From the NCBI GenBank assembly GCA_963971535.1, contig OZ020599.1, positions 93,073,765-93,137,764 of the forward strand: a stretch of 64,000 bases of DNA. The letters are read 5' to 3'. The notes below the pieces were generated by a model, which was not told where the DNA came from, made no database searches, and saw only the letters and a program-made list of their open reading frames with translations. The position numbers and the translations under genes were made by a program. This document shows positions 33,514 through 44,745 of the stretch, piece after piece (the first letter of the stretch is position 1; each line of letters begins with the position of its first letter). This stretch comes from Notolepis coatsorum (taxonomy: Eukaryota > Chordata > Actinopteri > Aulopiformes > Paralepididae).

Positions 33514-35300
33514 TAGACACATAGCCATAATTTAAGATATCGTTTATGTATTCGCAAATATGAGAGCTCTGTCATTGAAGTGGGTGGTGGCAGTGTAACA
33601 ACGTTCACCCTGATGTAAAGTAGCGATTTTTATTGTTTTGTCATGACAACCCAATTACATAATCCAACATATGTGTAAAGAAACAACATATTCCAGTTAA
33701 CGGAATATTTTTTAATGATTCATTACGGTATAAATTAGGTTAACTGAGAGCCAGCGGGGCAATGCGGTTGTTCATTCACCGGCTTCAGTGCGCCGCCCGC
33801 GGCTTGACTCGGTTCAGCGTTCACCCTGATGTAAAGTAGCGATTTTTATTGTTTTGTCATGACAACCCAATTACATAATCCAACATATGTGTAAAGAAAC
33901 AACATATTCCAGTTAACGGAATATTTTTTAATGATTCATTACGGTATAAATTAGGTTAACTGAGAGCCAGCGGGGCAATGCGGTTGTTCATTCACCGGCT
34001 TCAGTGCGCCGCCCGCGGCTTGACTCGGTTCAGCGTTCACCCTGATGTAAAGTAGCGATTTTTATTGTTTTGTCATGACAACCCAATTACATAATCCAAC
34101 ATATGTGTAAAGAAACAACATATTCCAGTTAACGGAATATTTTTTAATGATTCATTACGGTATAAATTAGGTTAACTGAGAGCCAGCGGGGCAATGCGGT
34201 TGTTCATTCACCGGCTTCAGTGCGCCGCCCGCGGCTTGACTCGGTTCAGCGTTCACCCTGATGTAAAGTAGCGATTTTTATTGTTTTGTCATGACAACCC
34301 AATTACATAATCCAACATATGTGTAAAGAAACAACATATTCCAGTTAACGGAATATTTTTTAATGATTCATTACGGTATAAATTAGGTTAACTGAGAGCC
34401 AGCGGGGCAATGCGGTTGTTCATTCACCGGCTTCAGTGCGCCGCCCGCGGCTTGACTCGGTTCAGCGTTCACCCTGATGTAAAGTAGCGATTTTTATTGT
34501 TTTGTCATGACAACCCAATTACATAATCCAACATATGTGTAAAGAAACAACATATTCCAGTTAACGGAATATTTTTTAATGATTCATTACGGTATAAATT
34601 AGGTTAACTGAGAGCCAGCGGGGCAATGCGGTTGTTCATTCACCGGCTTCAGTGCGCCGCCCGCGGCTTGACTCGGTTCAGCGTTCACCCTGATGTAAAG
34701 TAGCGATTTTTATTGTTTTGTCATGACAACCCAATTACATAATCCAACATATGTGTAAAGAAACAACATATTCCAGTTAACGGAATATTTTTTAATGATT
34801 CATTACGGTATAAATTAGGTTAACTGAGAGCCAGCGGGGCAATGCGGTTGTTCATTCACCGGCTTCAGTGCGCCGCCCGCGGCTTGACTCGGTTCAGCGT
34901 TCACCCTGATGTAAAGTAGCGATTTTTATTGTTTTGTCATGACAACCCAATTACATAATCCAACATATGTGTAAAGAAACAACATATTCCAGTTAACGGA
35001 ATATTTTTTAATGATTCATTACGGTATAAATTAGGTTAACTGAGAGCCAGCGGGGCAATGCGGTTGTTCATTCACCGGCTTCAGTGCGCCGCCCGCGGCT
35101 TGACTCGGTTCAGCGTTCACCCTGATGTAAAGTAGCGATTTTTATTGTTTTGTCATGACAACCCAATTACATAATCCAACATATGTGTAAAGAAACAACA
35201 TATTCCAGTTAACGGTATATTTTTTAATGATTCATTACGGTATAAATTAGGTTAACTGGAGCTGTGGAAACTATTATCTTAAATTATGGCTATGTGTCTA
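33514..35300. repeat. 26-bp perfect inverted repeats bounding the 216-bp array
   Basis: 33514-33539 and 35275-35300 are exact inverted copies (TAGACACATAGCCATAATTT...). The same motif in the form ATTATGGCTATGTGTCTAAT occurs near the left end of the piggyBac-like element at 51868-51887. The block may be a decayed non-autonomous element with an amplified interior. Confidence 0.75.
33603..35259 (+). repeat. Homogeneous 216-bp tandem array, 7.7 copies
   Basis: Units start GTTCACCCTGATGTAAAG at 33603, 33819, 34035, 34251, 34467, 34683, 34899 and 35115. By eye all are identical except one A-to-T change (GGAATAT to GGTATAT) in the last, partial unit. Each holds two GTTAAC sites and the short palindrome ATTCCAGTTAACGGAAT. 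No ORF. Confidence 0.95.
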
Positions 35301-35521
35301 ATATGGCTGTCTCAAACACAAGGACCTGGGGGAGCCTCATGCGCATGCGCGGCTCTCTGCCGCGACTCTCTTGTCTCTCTTGTCTCTCTTGCCGCAAGGC
35401 CGCGTGCTAGTGGATTGATTGATTGGCCGTGTGGCCAATCAGAGAAACGCTGAACGAAAAGCTGAACACAAGTTGGTTGCCTTTAATATTCACGCGTCCG
35501 GGGGTCATCCCTATTTAGAAC

Positions 35522-36290
35522 TACTTTGGAACAAGAATAATGAGCTTTTAAAAGTTCAAAAGTTGTGTATTTGGAAAAGTGTAAGAATGTCAGCTTTATT
35601 AAACGCACAATTCTTCTCAGGATCTTTTCCTGCCTTCGGTCCATTGCGTTCTCGCCTCAAACAAACCGCTCCAGGGGTCACATTGTTGGAAGTGGAGGAC
35701 GGAGACCACCTCAAACAGTGCGGTAGTTTGGTGCGGACCTGGGTTCGATTGTGGTCTTCAGACCTCCCCAACCGAACTGAACCAAAGGGGGATAAAAGAA
35801 AACGCTCCAGGGTTCTATTCCAAGCAGGCTTAAACAAGGCAGGTGTGAAAGCACCCTTAGAACCAGGTGAAACTGTGATGCATGCTTTGGTTATCTAGTA
35901 ATCACTACACAAACACCGGCCAAATATAGCCTCCGGCTGCTGATGGTGAATGAATGGGAGTCATATGGGGCAATCACCTCATGTTGCTAAATCACCTCAA
36001 ATCAACTTAAATAAACAACGTTCTGTTTGAGGGTGAAGGAGGAGGATTTTACAAAATAAAAATGATAATAATAAATAAACACGTCGTGCTTGCCCCTATG
36101 ATTCCTTCATTCATTTATTTAATATCCATAGTATACGATCACAGATCTATTGGTTGCAAACAGGTGATTGTAATCAAATAGGTGATTATCATTAGCCTAC
36201 ATGACGACATGCTATTGTATGGTAAAACATGTCATGAGCATACTGTGAATTGGCAAGTGGGTTTGTGTAGTGCTGATCACTAGGGGGGAT
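35522..36290. other. No gene; transposon terminus near 35850
   Basis: Read on the minus strand, 35866 back to 35640 begins TAAGGGTGCTTTCACACCTG, a common terminus of fish DNA transposons. No partner end was recognised, and the overlapping ORFs here are not convincing. Confidence 0.4.
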
Positions 36291-36360
36291 GTGTACCGAT
36301 ATCATACTAGGTGTCCGATATCGGTCCGATACCAGGCTAAAATAGAGTATCGGAGAATCA
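36282..36360 (+). mobile_element. hAT-like left-end fragment
   Basis: TAGGGGGGATGTGTACCGATA followed by CCGATATCGGTCCGATACC repeats, resembling the CCGATACC-rich families at 32019 and 23405. The right end is absent. Confidence 0.45.
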
Positions 36361-36426
36361 AGAAACATCTAAGATGCTAGTAAAGCAAAGTAACTTGATT
36401 TGCTTAGTTTTTAGATCATAAGGTTT

Positions 36427-36768
36427 GTAGCGTGCCTCCCGTCCTGCAGGTGTCTAGTTGGCCTTGTACTGAGTTTCCGCTGAACCGCTCAAATCAAATT
36501 AAACCGAATCTGGGACTTTGTGAATCTAAATTAAATTGGGTAATCGCTAATCGGTGCCAATACCACCAGCCCTAATTCTGTCCAATGACTGAAGGTTCAT
36601 TCAGAAATGTAATCGGTATCGGCAGTGAAAAAGTGGTATCGGTTGGTGTCGAATAGGCCTGTACCTGTTTCCTAGTTTTTAATAACCGGGTGCCGCAATC
36701 AAAATCAACTGACAGTCATAACATCTAACTGTTGTCCAGCATGTCATCATTTACACAGTATAGGCTAG
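36427..36768 (+). repeat. Dispersed repeat, partner of 9363-9700
   Basis: Aligned directly with 9363-9700 over about 340 bp. Here only the right-arm side of that region's inverted repeat is present. Confidence 0.75.
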
Positions 36769-36814
36769 GGGTCGAAGGGGCTTCAAAATCATCGACGGGT
36801 CAATGATAGCATTT

Positions 36815-37308
36815 ATTTTATTTTATTTTATTTTTTATCTTTTCCCCCCCTCCTTTTTCCTCCGATTTTCTCCCATCCCAATGTTAGTCGTTATGCCAAT
36901 TCCCAATCCCCTTCCTGGTCGTTGCGCACTTACCCCCCACAGTCGGTCTGGGAGAGTGGAGGCTACCACGTGCTTCCTCCGACACACGTCCAGCCAATCA
37001 ACCGCTTCTTTTCACCTGGCAGCGCGGATTCTCACTGAGAGGGCGTAGCGTGTGGAAGGGTCACACTATCCCACTTAGATCCTATCCACGCTTAGCAGGC
37101 GCCCCGACCGAACTGTAGGAGTCGCTGTTTACAACGACCCGGACCCACCCCGCCAGCTTCTCCCACCCTCTAATACTGCCAATTGTATTAGTGTGAACGG
37201 CCAGCCAAGCTGGTGACAACCCCGGAGATGTGAGCTGGATTCCAGGCGAATCCAGCCGCTCCGGGGTTGGTGACGAACGCAATCTCCGTTACGCCACCTA
37301 ACCGCCCT
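36815..37308 (-). mobile_element. tRNA-derived SINE, complete, minus strand
   Basis: Same family as 4257-4739. The head (GGCGGTTAGGTGGCGTAACG on the minus strand) is at 37308 and the A-rich tail at 36815. The TSD aatgatagcattt is at 36802-36814 and 37309-37321. Confidence 0.9.
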
Positions 37309-37534
37309 AATGATAGCATTTCTGTCTGTCAAAACATCCACGTCCAGTGAAAAGTTACATTTCTATGTCTGAAAAGCACAAATTGCCTTCCAAATCTGAA
37401 AATGTATAACGTTGATTCTCTTAACAAGAAAGCATACAGATCTCGGTACATCCCTAATAACTCATAATCATCTGATATATTTCTAACTGTTGTCTTTCTC
37501 TCTTGTTGCCTCCCCTTCTCTCTCCCCCCCTCTC

Positions 37535-38210
37535 TAGAGCCATATGGAATCCGCGATCACGGAATCGCGGACGGAATCGCGGAATTGAGCAATAAAAATG
37601 GAATCCACTATAAAAAAATAAAATAAAAAATAAAAATAAATTCTTTTTTTTTTTACTTTTTTTTTTATGTTGTGGGACTTGTACAGCACTTTGTTCAACT
37701 TTGTCAGTGCTGTAAAGTTTAAACCGTTTAAAATCTTAGACAAACAAAACACTTTGCTTTCATGAAATATTGTAAGCCGTCATTTGAGGCTTTATAAAAG
37801 CAGCACAATGAACGCAAATCAGTCAGTGCCGAGTCCGACCTCATCTTAAATAACAAACAGCATTGCTTGTTGTAGTTAACAAAGAGAGGCAGAGTTGATT
37901 TTGCAAAAATATATATATATATATTTTTTTTTTTAAATAATAAAATTATATTTTCATATTCGAATCCCATGCCCATCGAACGAAGCTTCGAAGCTTCAAA
38001 GTATTTAAGACGGCCCTATTAAATGGACTGTTATATCTTATTAAATTGTGGACATTTATTCATTCCCACTTATTAGACACTATTTCTGATGGTAAAATGA
38101 GCGTACAAAGCAAAATACAGAATTCTGAAATATTAAAACGGAAAAAACGGAATTTGGAAAAAAATAAAATGGAATTTGGAAAAAAATAAAACAGATTTCA
38201 TATGGCTCTA
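37535..38210. mobile_element. hAT-like element, TAGAGCCATATGGAAT family
   Basis: Ends TAGAGCCATATGGAAT and ATTTCATATGGCTCTA carry a near-exact TSD (cccctctc 37527-37534, cccctgtc 38211-38218). The interior includes GGAATCGCGG repeats at the left, GGAATTTGGAAAA repeats at the right, and the end of a TTCGAA-family element. Confidence 0.8.
37660..38018 (-). mobile_element. TTCGAA-family hAT-like fragment
   Basis: Complement of 1330-1640: shares TTGTACAGCACTTTGTTCAA, CATGAAATATTGTAAGCCGT and ends AAGACGGCCCTA. The left terminus of the family is not visible. It is nested in 37535-38210. Confidence 0.7.
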
Positions 38211-39212
<1,002 letters not shown>

Positions 39213-39214
<2 letters not shown>

Positions 39215-39557
39215 AATTATTATAGAGCATTGAACAACCTAGATCAGTTCACTGATATATGGGCACATAAAGGAGTGTTGTGCTCTGTAATGGAAGATGA
39301 GTTGGTGTTGGCAATTGAGCTGATTTGAGTTTTTTCTTTGTTGTGGTTGATTTTTTTTGTTGTTGGTGGTGTTTTCTTTTGTTGTTTTGTTGTTGTTGTT
39401 GTGCTTTTAAAAATTGATTGTCAAATTGTTTGTAGGTGTTATTGAAAGAAAGACAAGTGTTATACAGTTGACTGTGTAATACTTTTTGTTGTAATGCTGG
39501 AATGATTTATAAATAAAGTGTTGTTAAAATTCAAATTTCTCTCTCTCTCTCTCTCAG
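39213..39557 (+). other. Intron sequence upstream of the G-alpha exon
   Basis: T/G-rich sequence with no element recognised. It ends with a (CT)n polypyrimidine tract and CAG at 39555-39557, the splice acceptor of the next exon. No branch point is assigned. Confidence 0.6.
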
Positions 39558-39630
39558 GGGCTGGGGAGTCAGGGAAGAGCACCATAGTCAAACAGATGAG
39601 AATTCTTCACGTCAACGGCTTCAATGCAGA
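39558..39630 (+). CDS. gnas/gnal: Internal coding exon of a Gs/Golf-class G-protein alpha subunit
   Basis: This 73-bp exon encodes (G)[18 protein letters not shown] followed by NGFNA and the first two bases of a Glu codon. GAGESGKST is the P-loop (G1 box) that binds the phosphates of [13 protein letters not shown] is the start of helix alpha-1, and the following HVNGFN is specific to the Gs/Golf class, which activates adenylyl cyclase at the plasma membrane. The exon is bounded by (CT)n-CAG at 39555-39557 and GTAAGT at 39631. The 73-bp length and both splice phases agree with exon 2 of vertebrate GNAS as I know it. One exon cannot separate gnas from gnal. No other exon of the gene was found in the window, so the flanking DNA is intronic. 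Confidence 0.93.
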
Positions 39631-39916
39631 GTAAGTATGATAATCATTTGATTAATTTGTTTATGTTACAGATTTTAAATTTTCGCGCATTTTGTCTTGG
39701 GAGATTCCAGCCCCCTACCACCATTGTCACTGTCTTCTTTGTATTGTCAATAATAATAAAAATGCAGACTTTGGAGAAGTCTTTATTTGGCATGCAATGA
39801 CACACATGGGCAGCACACACACACAGGAACACACACACATGCAATTGTTGGGTCGCCGATGCAATTGAGTCTCTGCACTTGACCCAATTTTTACTGAGTA
39901 ATAGTGCTAAATGCTA

Positions 39917-40019
39917 ATCAGATGTATCATATGTACAGAGTTGTAGTATAATATGTACAGTGATACACGTATAAAGACACTATGGTAGTAGTCATACTGG
40001 CCAGCAGCGTAACTAGTAA
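39917..40019 (+). repeat. Dispersed repeat, copy of 18855-18960, left part
   Basis: Shares TACAGAGTTGTAGTATAATA and TGGCCAGCAG...AACTAGTAAG with 18842-19058 and continues as AAGAGTAGTATATACAG at 40391. A MITE (40020-40389) splits it. Confidence 0.75.
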
Positions 40020-40389
40020 GGCCTAAAAAAAATAATGGTTTGTTTCCGGTTGCCGACCGACCCTGCTGATTTAGGTGCGACCCAATATATTTTATGAGTT
40101 AAAAAAAAAGTATTATAAAAAAAGAAATCAAAATCTTTTTTTTTCTTTTTTTTTTTAAATAAAGTTTCATAGAAATCTTAGTCAAACCTTTAGTATTATG
40201 GATATTAAACATGCTGGCAGAGTACATGCATCCATGTTGTTGTGAACATTTTAATTAAATAAAGAAATTCCCTATCCATAGTCGTCGTGGGAAAGAATAA
40301 AATAAACAAATAAAATAAAATAAATTCCCTACCTACCCATGGCCTTAACTGACAACCAACAGGAAACAAACAATATTTTTTGTTATGCT
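40020..40389. mobile_element. Harbinger-like MITE with TAA target duplication
   Basis: TIRs of about 40 bp (GGCCTAAAAAAAATAATGG and complement of AGCATAACAAAAAATATTG, both leading into GTTTGTTTCC) are flanked by TAA at 40017-40019 and 40390-40392. The paralogous sequence at 18951-18965 has a single TAA and no insert: an empty site. Non-coding and AT-rich. Confidence 0.88.
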
Positions 40390-40796
40390 TAAGAGTAGTA
40401 TATACAGATATAGTATCTACAGATAGGGCTGGGCGATATGACGATATTATATAAATATCGGGTACAGTTCATTAACGATACACTTTTTCAACGTATCGTG
40501 GATATCGTGATGTTTTGCCCAAGAGGATTGTGTCGCGTCAATCTGTCCACACGTTACTCGTTCATATCTCAGCCTGTGCTGAGATATGCCCATTCCGCGG
40601 TCTGTTAATAAAGTTTTCAATCAGACAGATGTATGGAAAGGCTTTTATTATAACATTCGTTGTAGTAAAATCATTATGCCTCATTTAGTCATCCTGTGAA
40701 GCACTGGTCTCCTACTCGACGGCCGCGGGGAGCTAACGTTAGTAGCTTTGTTGATGTTCAGCACACGGGACATTCAGGAAGTCAAAAAATAATAAC

Positions 40797-40876
40797 GCTT
40801 GACGATTGGTGCTAAGAACAGCAGGGCGGGTGCAAGCGGTGTGACGTCATTGGCAGACTTGACTGTCAATCAAAAT
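40797..40876 (-). promoter_or_regulatory. Recurrent CCAAT/CRE-like module, copy 5, with full CRE palindrome
   Basis: The plus strand reads GACGATTGGTGC...GTGTGACGTCATTGGCAG. TGACGTCA is the consensus CRE (ATF/CREB) palindrome and is flanked by two inverted CCAAT boxes. The other four copies have TTACGTCA / TGACGTAA instead. Confidence 0.5.
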
Positions 40877-40892
40877 GATTATGTTTCCGTCA

Positions 40893-41035
40893 GAAAGAAT
40901 GAATGAAAACTGTATTAAAAGGTTGCAGAATGGGTACAATACAGTACAGGAGGATGAAGACCAGAAAAAGACTTTCGGCTTTTTTACATAAGGGTCCTCC
41001 ATTTTCAATTCATCAAAACATTTAGAGACATACAT
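40893..41035 (-). repeat. (TCAA)-tail type repeat, minus strand
   Basis: Complement of the 7020-7165 copy, and likewise located within a GGGCTGGGCGATATG element. Confidence 0.65.
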
Positions 41036-41082
41036 ATATACAGTAGTTTCATAAAAATGCTAAAATGCTATTTATTTATTTA

Positions 41083-41226
41083 TTTATTGATTGATTGATT
41101 TAAAACTTTAACATATTGCAGAATGGGTACAGTACAGCTCAATACATACAATTGTTAAGGGGATGCAGACCAGAGAAAGACTTTAGTCTTGTTTACATCA
41201 GGGTCCCCCATTTTCAATTCATCATA
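41083..41226 (-). repeat. (TCAA)-tail type repeat, minus strand, second copy
   Basis: Complement of 6826-6966, starting with TTGATTGATT and GCAGAATGGGTACAGTACAG on the plus strand. Confidence 0.7.
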
Positions 41227-41479
41227 TTTCATATCTAAATCATATAATATCTCATATGCAATATATAATCTAATAATCTAAATCTAATATAAAAATGCTA
41301 AATGCATGGGTATTTTATTTTGTCTTTAATGTTAGCTTGCAAACTCAAATACTGTCTTGGTAAGCCTCATAATGAATTGTTTGGGGTAAAAAAGAAAAAC
41401 ATCGTGATGTGTATCGCCGAAAGGTCAGAAAATATCGTGATATCATATTTAGGCCATATCGCCCAGCCCTACTACAGAT

Positions 41480-41808
41480 ACTATAAGGGGGAATATATCG
41501 AAACGATAGCATTCCCTAGCAGTCTTTCTCACCTCGCTTCCTGAAGACCCATTGGAGGAAAGTGAGTGAGGTCCCTCCTTTCTTGATACACTCCTCCAAT
41601 CCCGTTTCAGAACGGGTCCTCCTCATTTCGCTTCCTGAAGACCCAATGCAGGTCTGAATGTCCAGAAGGTGTTGGCGGTAGTTGTCATTTAAAAAATGAC
41701 AATCATTATCATGTCATTATAGTTTGATTAGGAATCTTTCCGGGCATCTCATTTCCCCACGAGGCCTGCTGTCTTAGGAGGAAATCTCACACAGGCTACT
41801 TCTTTAAC
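41480..41808. other. No gene; short internal repeat
   Basis: TCGCTTCCTGAAGACCCA occurs at 41536 and 41629. Nothing else is recognised. Confidence 0.5.
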
Positions 41809-41930
41809 CCTTTCACTACCACCCTACCAAAGGGTTAACCCTTTCACTGCGACAATACAGAAGGTTAACCCTTTCACTGACACACGACAAAGGGTTAACC
41901 CTTTCACAACCACACTACAGAAGGTTAAAG
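41809..41930 (+). repeat. ~36-bp tandem units with GGTTAACCCTTTCAC
   Basis: Four units contain TTAACCCTTTCAC followed by a variable middle and AGGGTTAA or AAGGTTAA. TTAA plus CCCTTT recalls piggyBac termini, but no element body is present. The adjacent text (GACACTTCACCAAA...TGATTTATTTTGCA) recurs at 53248-53290. Confidence 0.65.
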
Positions 41931-42380
41931 AGACACTTCACCAAACAACAATGCTGATTTATTTTGCACATCGGAGGAGGAAGGACTTTAGACAAATCAA
42001 ACGCAGCTCATCGGCTCAACAACAAAACCTGTTTTCGCGCCGTGTCCAGGCCCTCCATACGTCTGGAAGTAGGAAGGCATACCAGCATCAAAGTTGATCT
42101 TCAGTGAATGCTGGTATTCCTTCGTCTCTACTAGGCCTCCATGTGTGTCTCTCCGTCTGTCTGTTTCTCTTTCTCTTTCTGTGTGTCTTGTCTTGTCAAG
42201 CTCAGGGGGGGGAGTCACCTCAGTATCCTGTAGCTCTAAGTTATATCAATTCAATGCAAATGGGCTTTATTGACATGGGAAACATACGTTTACATTGCCA
42301 AAGCCAAACAAAGCAATCAAACGGAAATCAGAAGAAATCAGTACATTACAGAAGGAATCTTTTTGTATGATTGACAGTCT

Positions 42381-43257
42381 TTATGGTGGTTGTATTCCAT
42401 TAGATGTCCTTTTCTTGTCACAGCAGCTCACAAATCTTGCTGCTGTGTTTGCACATTGTTGTATTTCACCCAGTAGGTATGGGAGTTTTGAGTTATTTTC
42501 CAAGTCTCTTTGGGTGTTTGCAATTTGTGGAAAGTATATGTCTCTGATGTCTTGGTATAGTGGGCAGGTTGTTAAGAAGTGTAGCTTGGTTTTCACCTCT
42601 TCTTGTGTGCAGTGGGTGGGGTGCACAGTCTGTCTTCGCTTGGGAGCCAGGTCTGCCTATGGCGGCCTTTCTCGATGGCTAGGCTGTGCTGTGCTCGCTG
42701 AGTCTGTACCTAGTCAAGGATCTTCTTAGTTTTGGGTCAGTCACAGTGTTCTGGTATTCTGCCACTGTGTACTCTCTGTTTAGGACCAAATAGCATTTCA
42801 ATTTGCTCTGGTTTTGGGTTGATTCTTTCCAATGTGTCAGATTCTTTTTGTTTTCTTATAATTTTGTTTAGTCTAGTGTGGTTTCTGTCTGGTGGCTCTG
42901 CTTGTGTTTGTGAGCAGAGTCCCAGAACCATCTGGCTGAGTGGGCATCTCTCAAGGGTCTCTCTGTAGGTGAGGGCTTTGTTATGGAGTGTGTCTGGGTC
43001 ACTTTATTTTAGGTGATTATAGAATTTAAATGCTCTTTGGGATTTTGATAATTAGTGGGTATCTTCCTAGTCCTGCTCTGCATGCATTATTTGGTGTTTT
43101 CCGTTGGGTGCGGAGAATGGATTTGCAAAATTCTGCATGCAGTCTCAATTTGGAGTTTGTCCCATTTTGTGAAAACTTGGTTTGCAATTGGGCCCCAGAC
43201 CTCGCAACCATACAGGGAAATGGGTTCTATGACTGAGTAATATTTTCAGCCAGATTT
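42381..43257 (-). pseudogene. LINE C-terminal coding fragments
   Basis: Three open stretches in different frames: LHAEFCKSILRTQRKTPNNA (43211-43026), NKIIRKQKESDTLERINPKP (42931-42737) and TKLHFLTTCPLYQDIRDIYF (42626-42381). The last ends in a segment characteristic of the Pol C-terminus of this LINE type, where a zinc-knuckle-like Cys/His group often sits just upstream. Frameshifts and stops make it non-functional. Confidence 0.8.
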
Positions 43258-43726
43258 TTTTTTTTTTTTTTTTTAATATCTTTTTCCTCCTTCTTTTTCC
43301 GTTTTTCTCCCATCCCAATGTTAGTCATTATGCCAATTCCCAATCCCCTTCCTGGTCGTTGCGCACTCTACCCCCTACCGTCGGTCCGGGAGGGCGGAGA
43401 CTATCACATGCTTCCTCCGACACATGTGTACACAGCCCACCGCTTCTTTTCACCTGGCAGCGCGGACTCTCACTGGGAGAGTGTAACGTGTGGAAGGTCA
43501 CTACCTCTCTTAGATCCTTCCCTTGCTGTGCAGGCGCCCCAACCGAACTGTAGGAGTCGCTGTTTACAACGACCAGGACCCACCCTCGCCGGGTTTCCCA
43601 CCCTCTAACACTGCCAATTGTGTTAGTATGGACGGTCGGCCAAGCCGGAAGCACCACAGCTAGATTCGATCCCACTGTCTCTGTGGTGGTAGACAGACGC
43701 TTAGTCCGCTGCACTACCCGGCCGCC
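43258..43726 (-). mobile_element. tRNA-derived SINE, complete, minus strand
   Basis: Fourth copy of the SINE family. The A-rich tail is at 43258 and the tRNA-like head at 43726. The 15-bp TSD tttcagccagatttt is at 43243-43257 and 43727-43741. It interrupts the LINE coding sequence. Confidence 0.92.
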
Positions 43727-44745
43727 TTTCAGCCAGATTTTAAGTGGAATCTCTAGCTTGATGTTCCTTTTGATAGCATAAAAAGCCCTTCTTGCTTTGT
43801 CTCTCAGGTCTTTCACAGCTTGGTTGAAGTTTCCTGTAGCACTGGTGTTTAGGCCGAGATAGGTGTAATTTTTTGTGTGTTCTAGGGCAATTGTGTCTAG
43901 GAGGAATTTGTGTTTGTGTTGTTGTAGGCTGGGTCTTTTTTGGAATATCATAACTTTAGTTTTGGTTAGATTTACTGTCTGGGAGAATTTGTGCAGAAGA
44001 TCAAGGTGCTGCTGTAGCCATTCTTTTGTTGGAGACAGCAGCACCAGATCATCTGCAAACAGTAGGCATTTGACTTATGTTTGCTAGGGGGATGCCAGGT
44101 GCTGCAGTTTGTTCCAATGTTTTGTCAGTTCATTGATGTATATTATGTTGAAGAGGGTTGGCCTCAACCTGCACCCCTGTCTGACCCCACGGCTTTGAGG
44201 AAAGAAGTCTGTGTTTTTCCTCAAGCCTCACGACATATGTGTTGTTGGTGTACATTGACTTCATGAGGTCATAGGTTTTCCCTCCAATGCCACTTTCTAA
44301 TAGCTTGTACAGCAGACCCTTGTGCCAAATTGAGTAAAATGCTTTTTGGAAGTCAACGAAACAGGAGTATAATTAGCTTTTGTTTTTATTTATTTGGTTG
44401 TCGATTAGGGTGCTGAGGGTGAGTGTCTGTTGTACGGTGATTTGGTAGGAAGCCAATCTGTGATTTGCTCAGGGCATTGTTTGTGAGGAAATGTATGAGT
44501 CTGTGGTTGACGATCATACAGAGGATTTTTCCAAGGTTGCTGTTGACACAGATCCCACGGTAATTGTTCGGGTCAAATTTGTCTCCCTTTTTGTGGAGCA
44601 GTGTTACGAGTCCTTGGTTCCAAATATTGGGGAAGATCCAGAGCTAAGGACAATGTTAAGGAGTTTTAGTATAGCCAATTGGAATTTGGAGTCTGTGAAT
44701 TGTATCATTTAATTTAGGATACCATCCGCACCGCAGGTCTTCTTG
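43727..44745 (-). pseudogene. LINE reverse transcriptase fragments
   Basis: The minus strand shows LLHKKGD, NYRGICVNSNLGK, SQIGFLPNHRTTD, a Phe-Val-Asp-Phe-x-Lys-Ala-Phe motif A (about 44355-44335), then EWLQQHLDLLHKFSQTVNLT and TKNYTYLGLNTSATGNFNQA (44044-43760). Several frameshifts occur, including one around the catalytic FADD region near 44050. It is a relic that cannot be translated as one protein. Confidence 0.8.

Larger units (their letters stand above)
27810..35513. mobile_element. 7.7-kb hAT-like unit with nested LINE, MITE and tandem array
   Basis: Termini TAGGGATGGGTATCGTTAGG and CATCCCTA are flanked by an exact 8-bp TSD, tttagaac (27802-27809 and 35514-35521). The left subterminal region repeats TTATCGATACT. 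A LINE (28310-31662), a hAT-like element (32019-33086) and the 33514-35300 array account for most of its length. The TIRs match only over about 8 bp, so a composite origin is possible. The inverted GTGAATATTAAAGGCAACCA blocks at 33131-33165 and 35465-35495 suggest a second internal terminus. Confidence 0.8.
40425..41471 (+). mobile_element. hAT-like element, GGGCTGGGCGATATG family, complete
   Basis: Ends AGGGCTGGGCGATATGACG and CATATCGCCCAGCCCTA are flanked by an 8-bp TSD, ctacagat (40417-40424 and 41472-41479). The last TSD base overlaps or replaces the first T of the left end. It contains two reversed (TCAA)-type repeats and one CCAAT/CRE-like module. Confidence 0.9.

Noticed and set aside
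33603..35259. CRISPR-like array
   Set aside because: The whole 216-bp unit is repeated with no variable spacers, in a vertebrate genome. It is a tandem satellite.
35419..35898. 159-aa plus-strand ORF
   Set aside because: It spans the right end of the 27810-35513 unit, its TSD and a different transposon end, so it cannot be a single ancestral gene.
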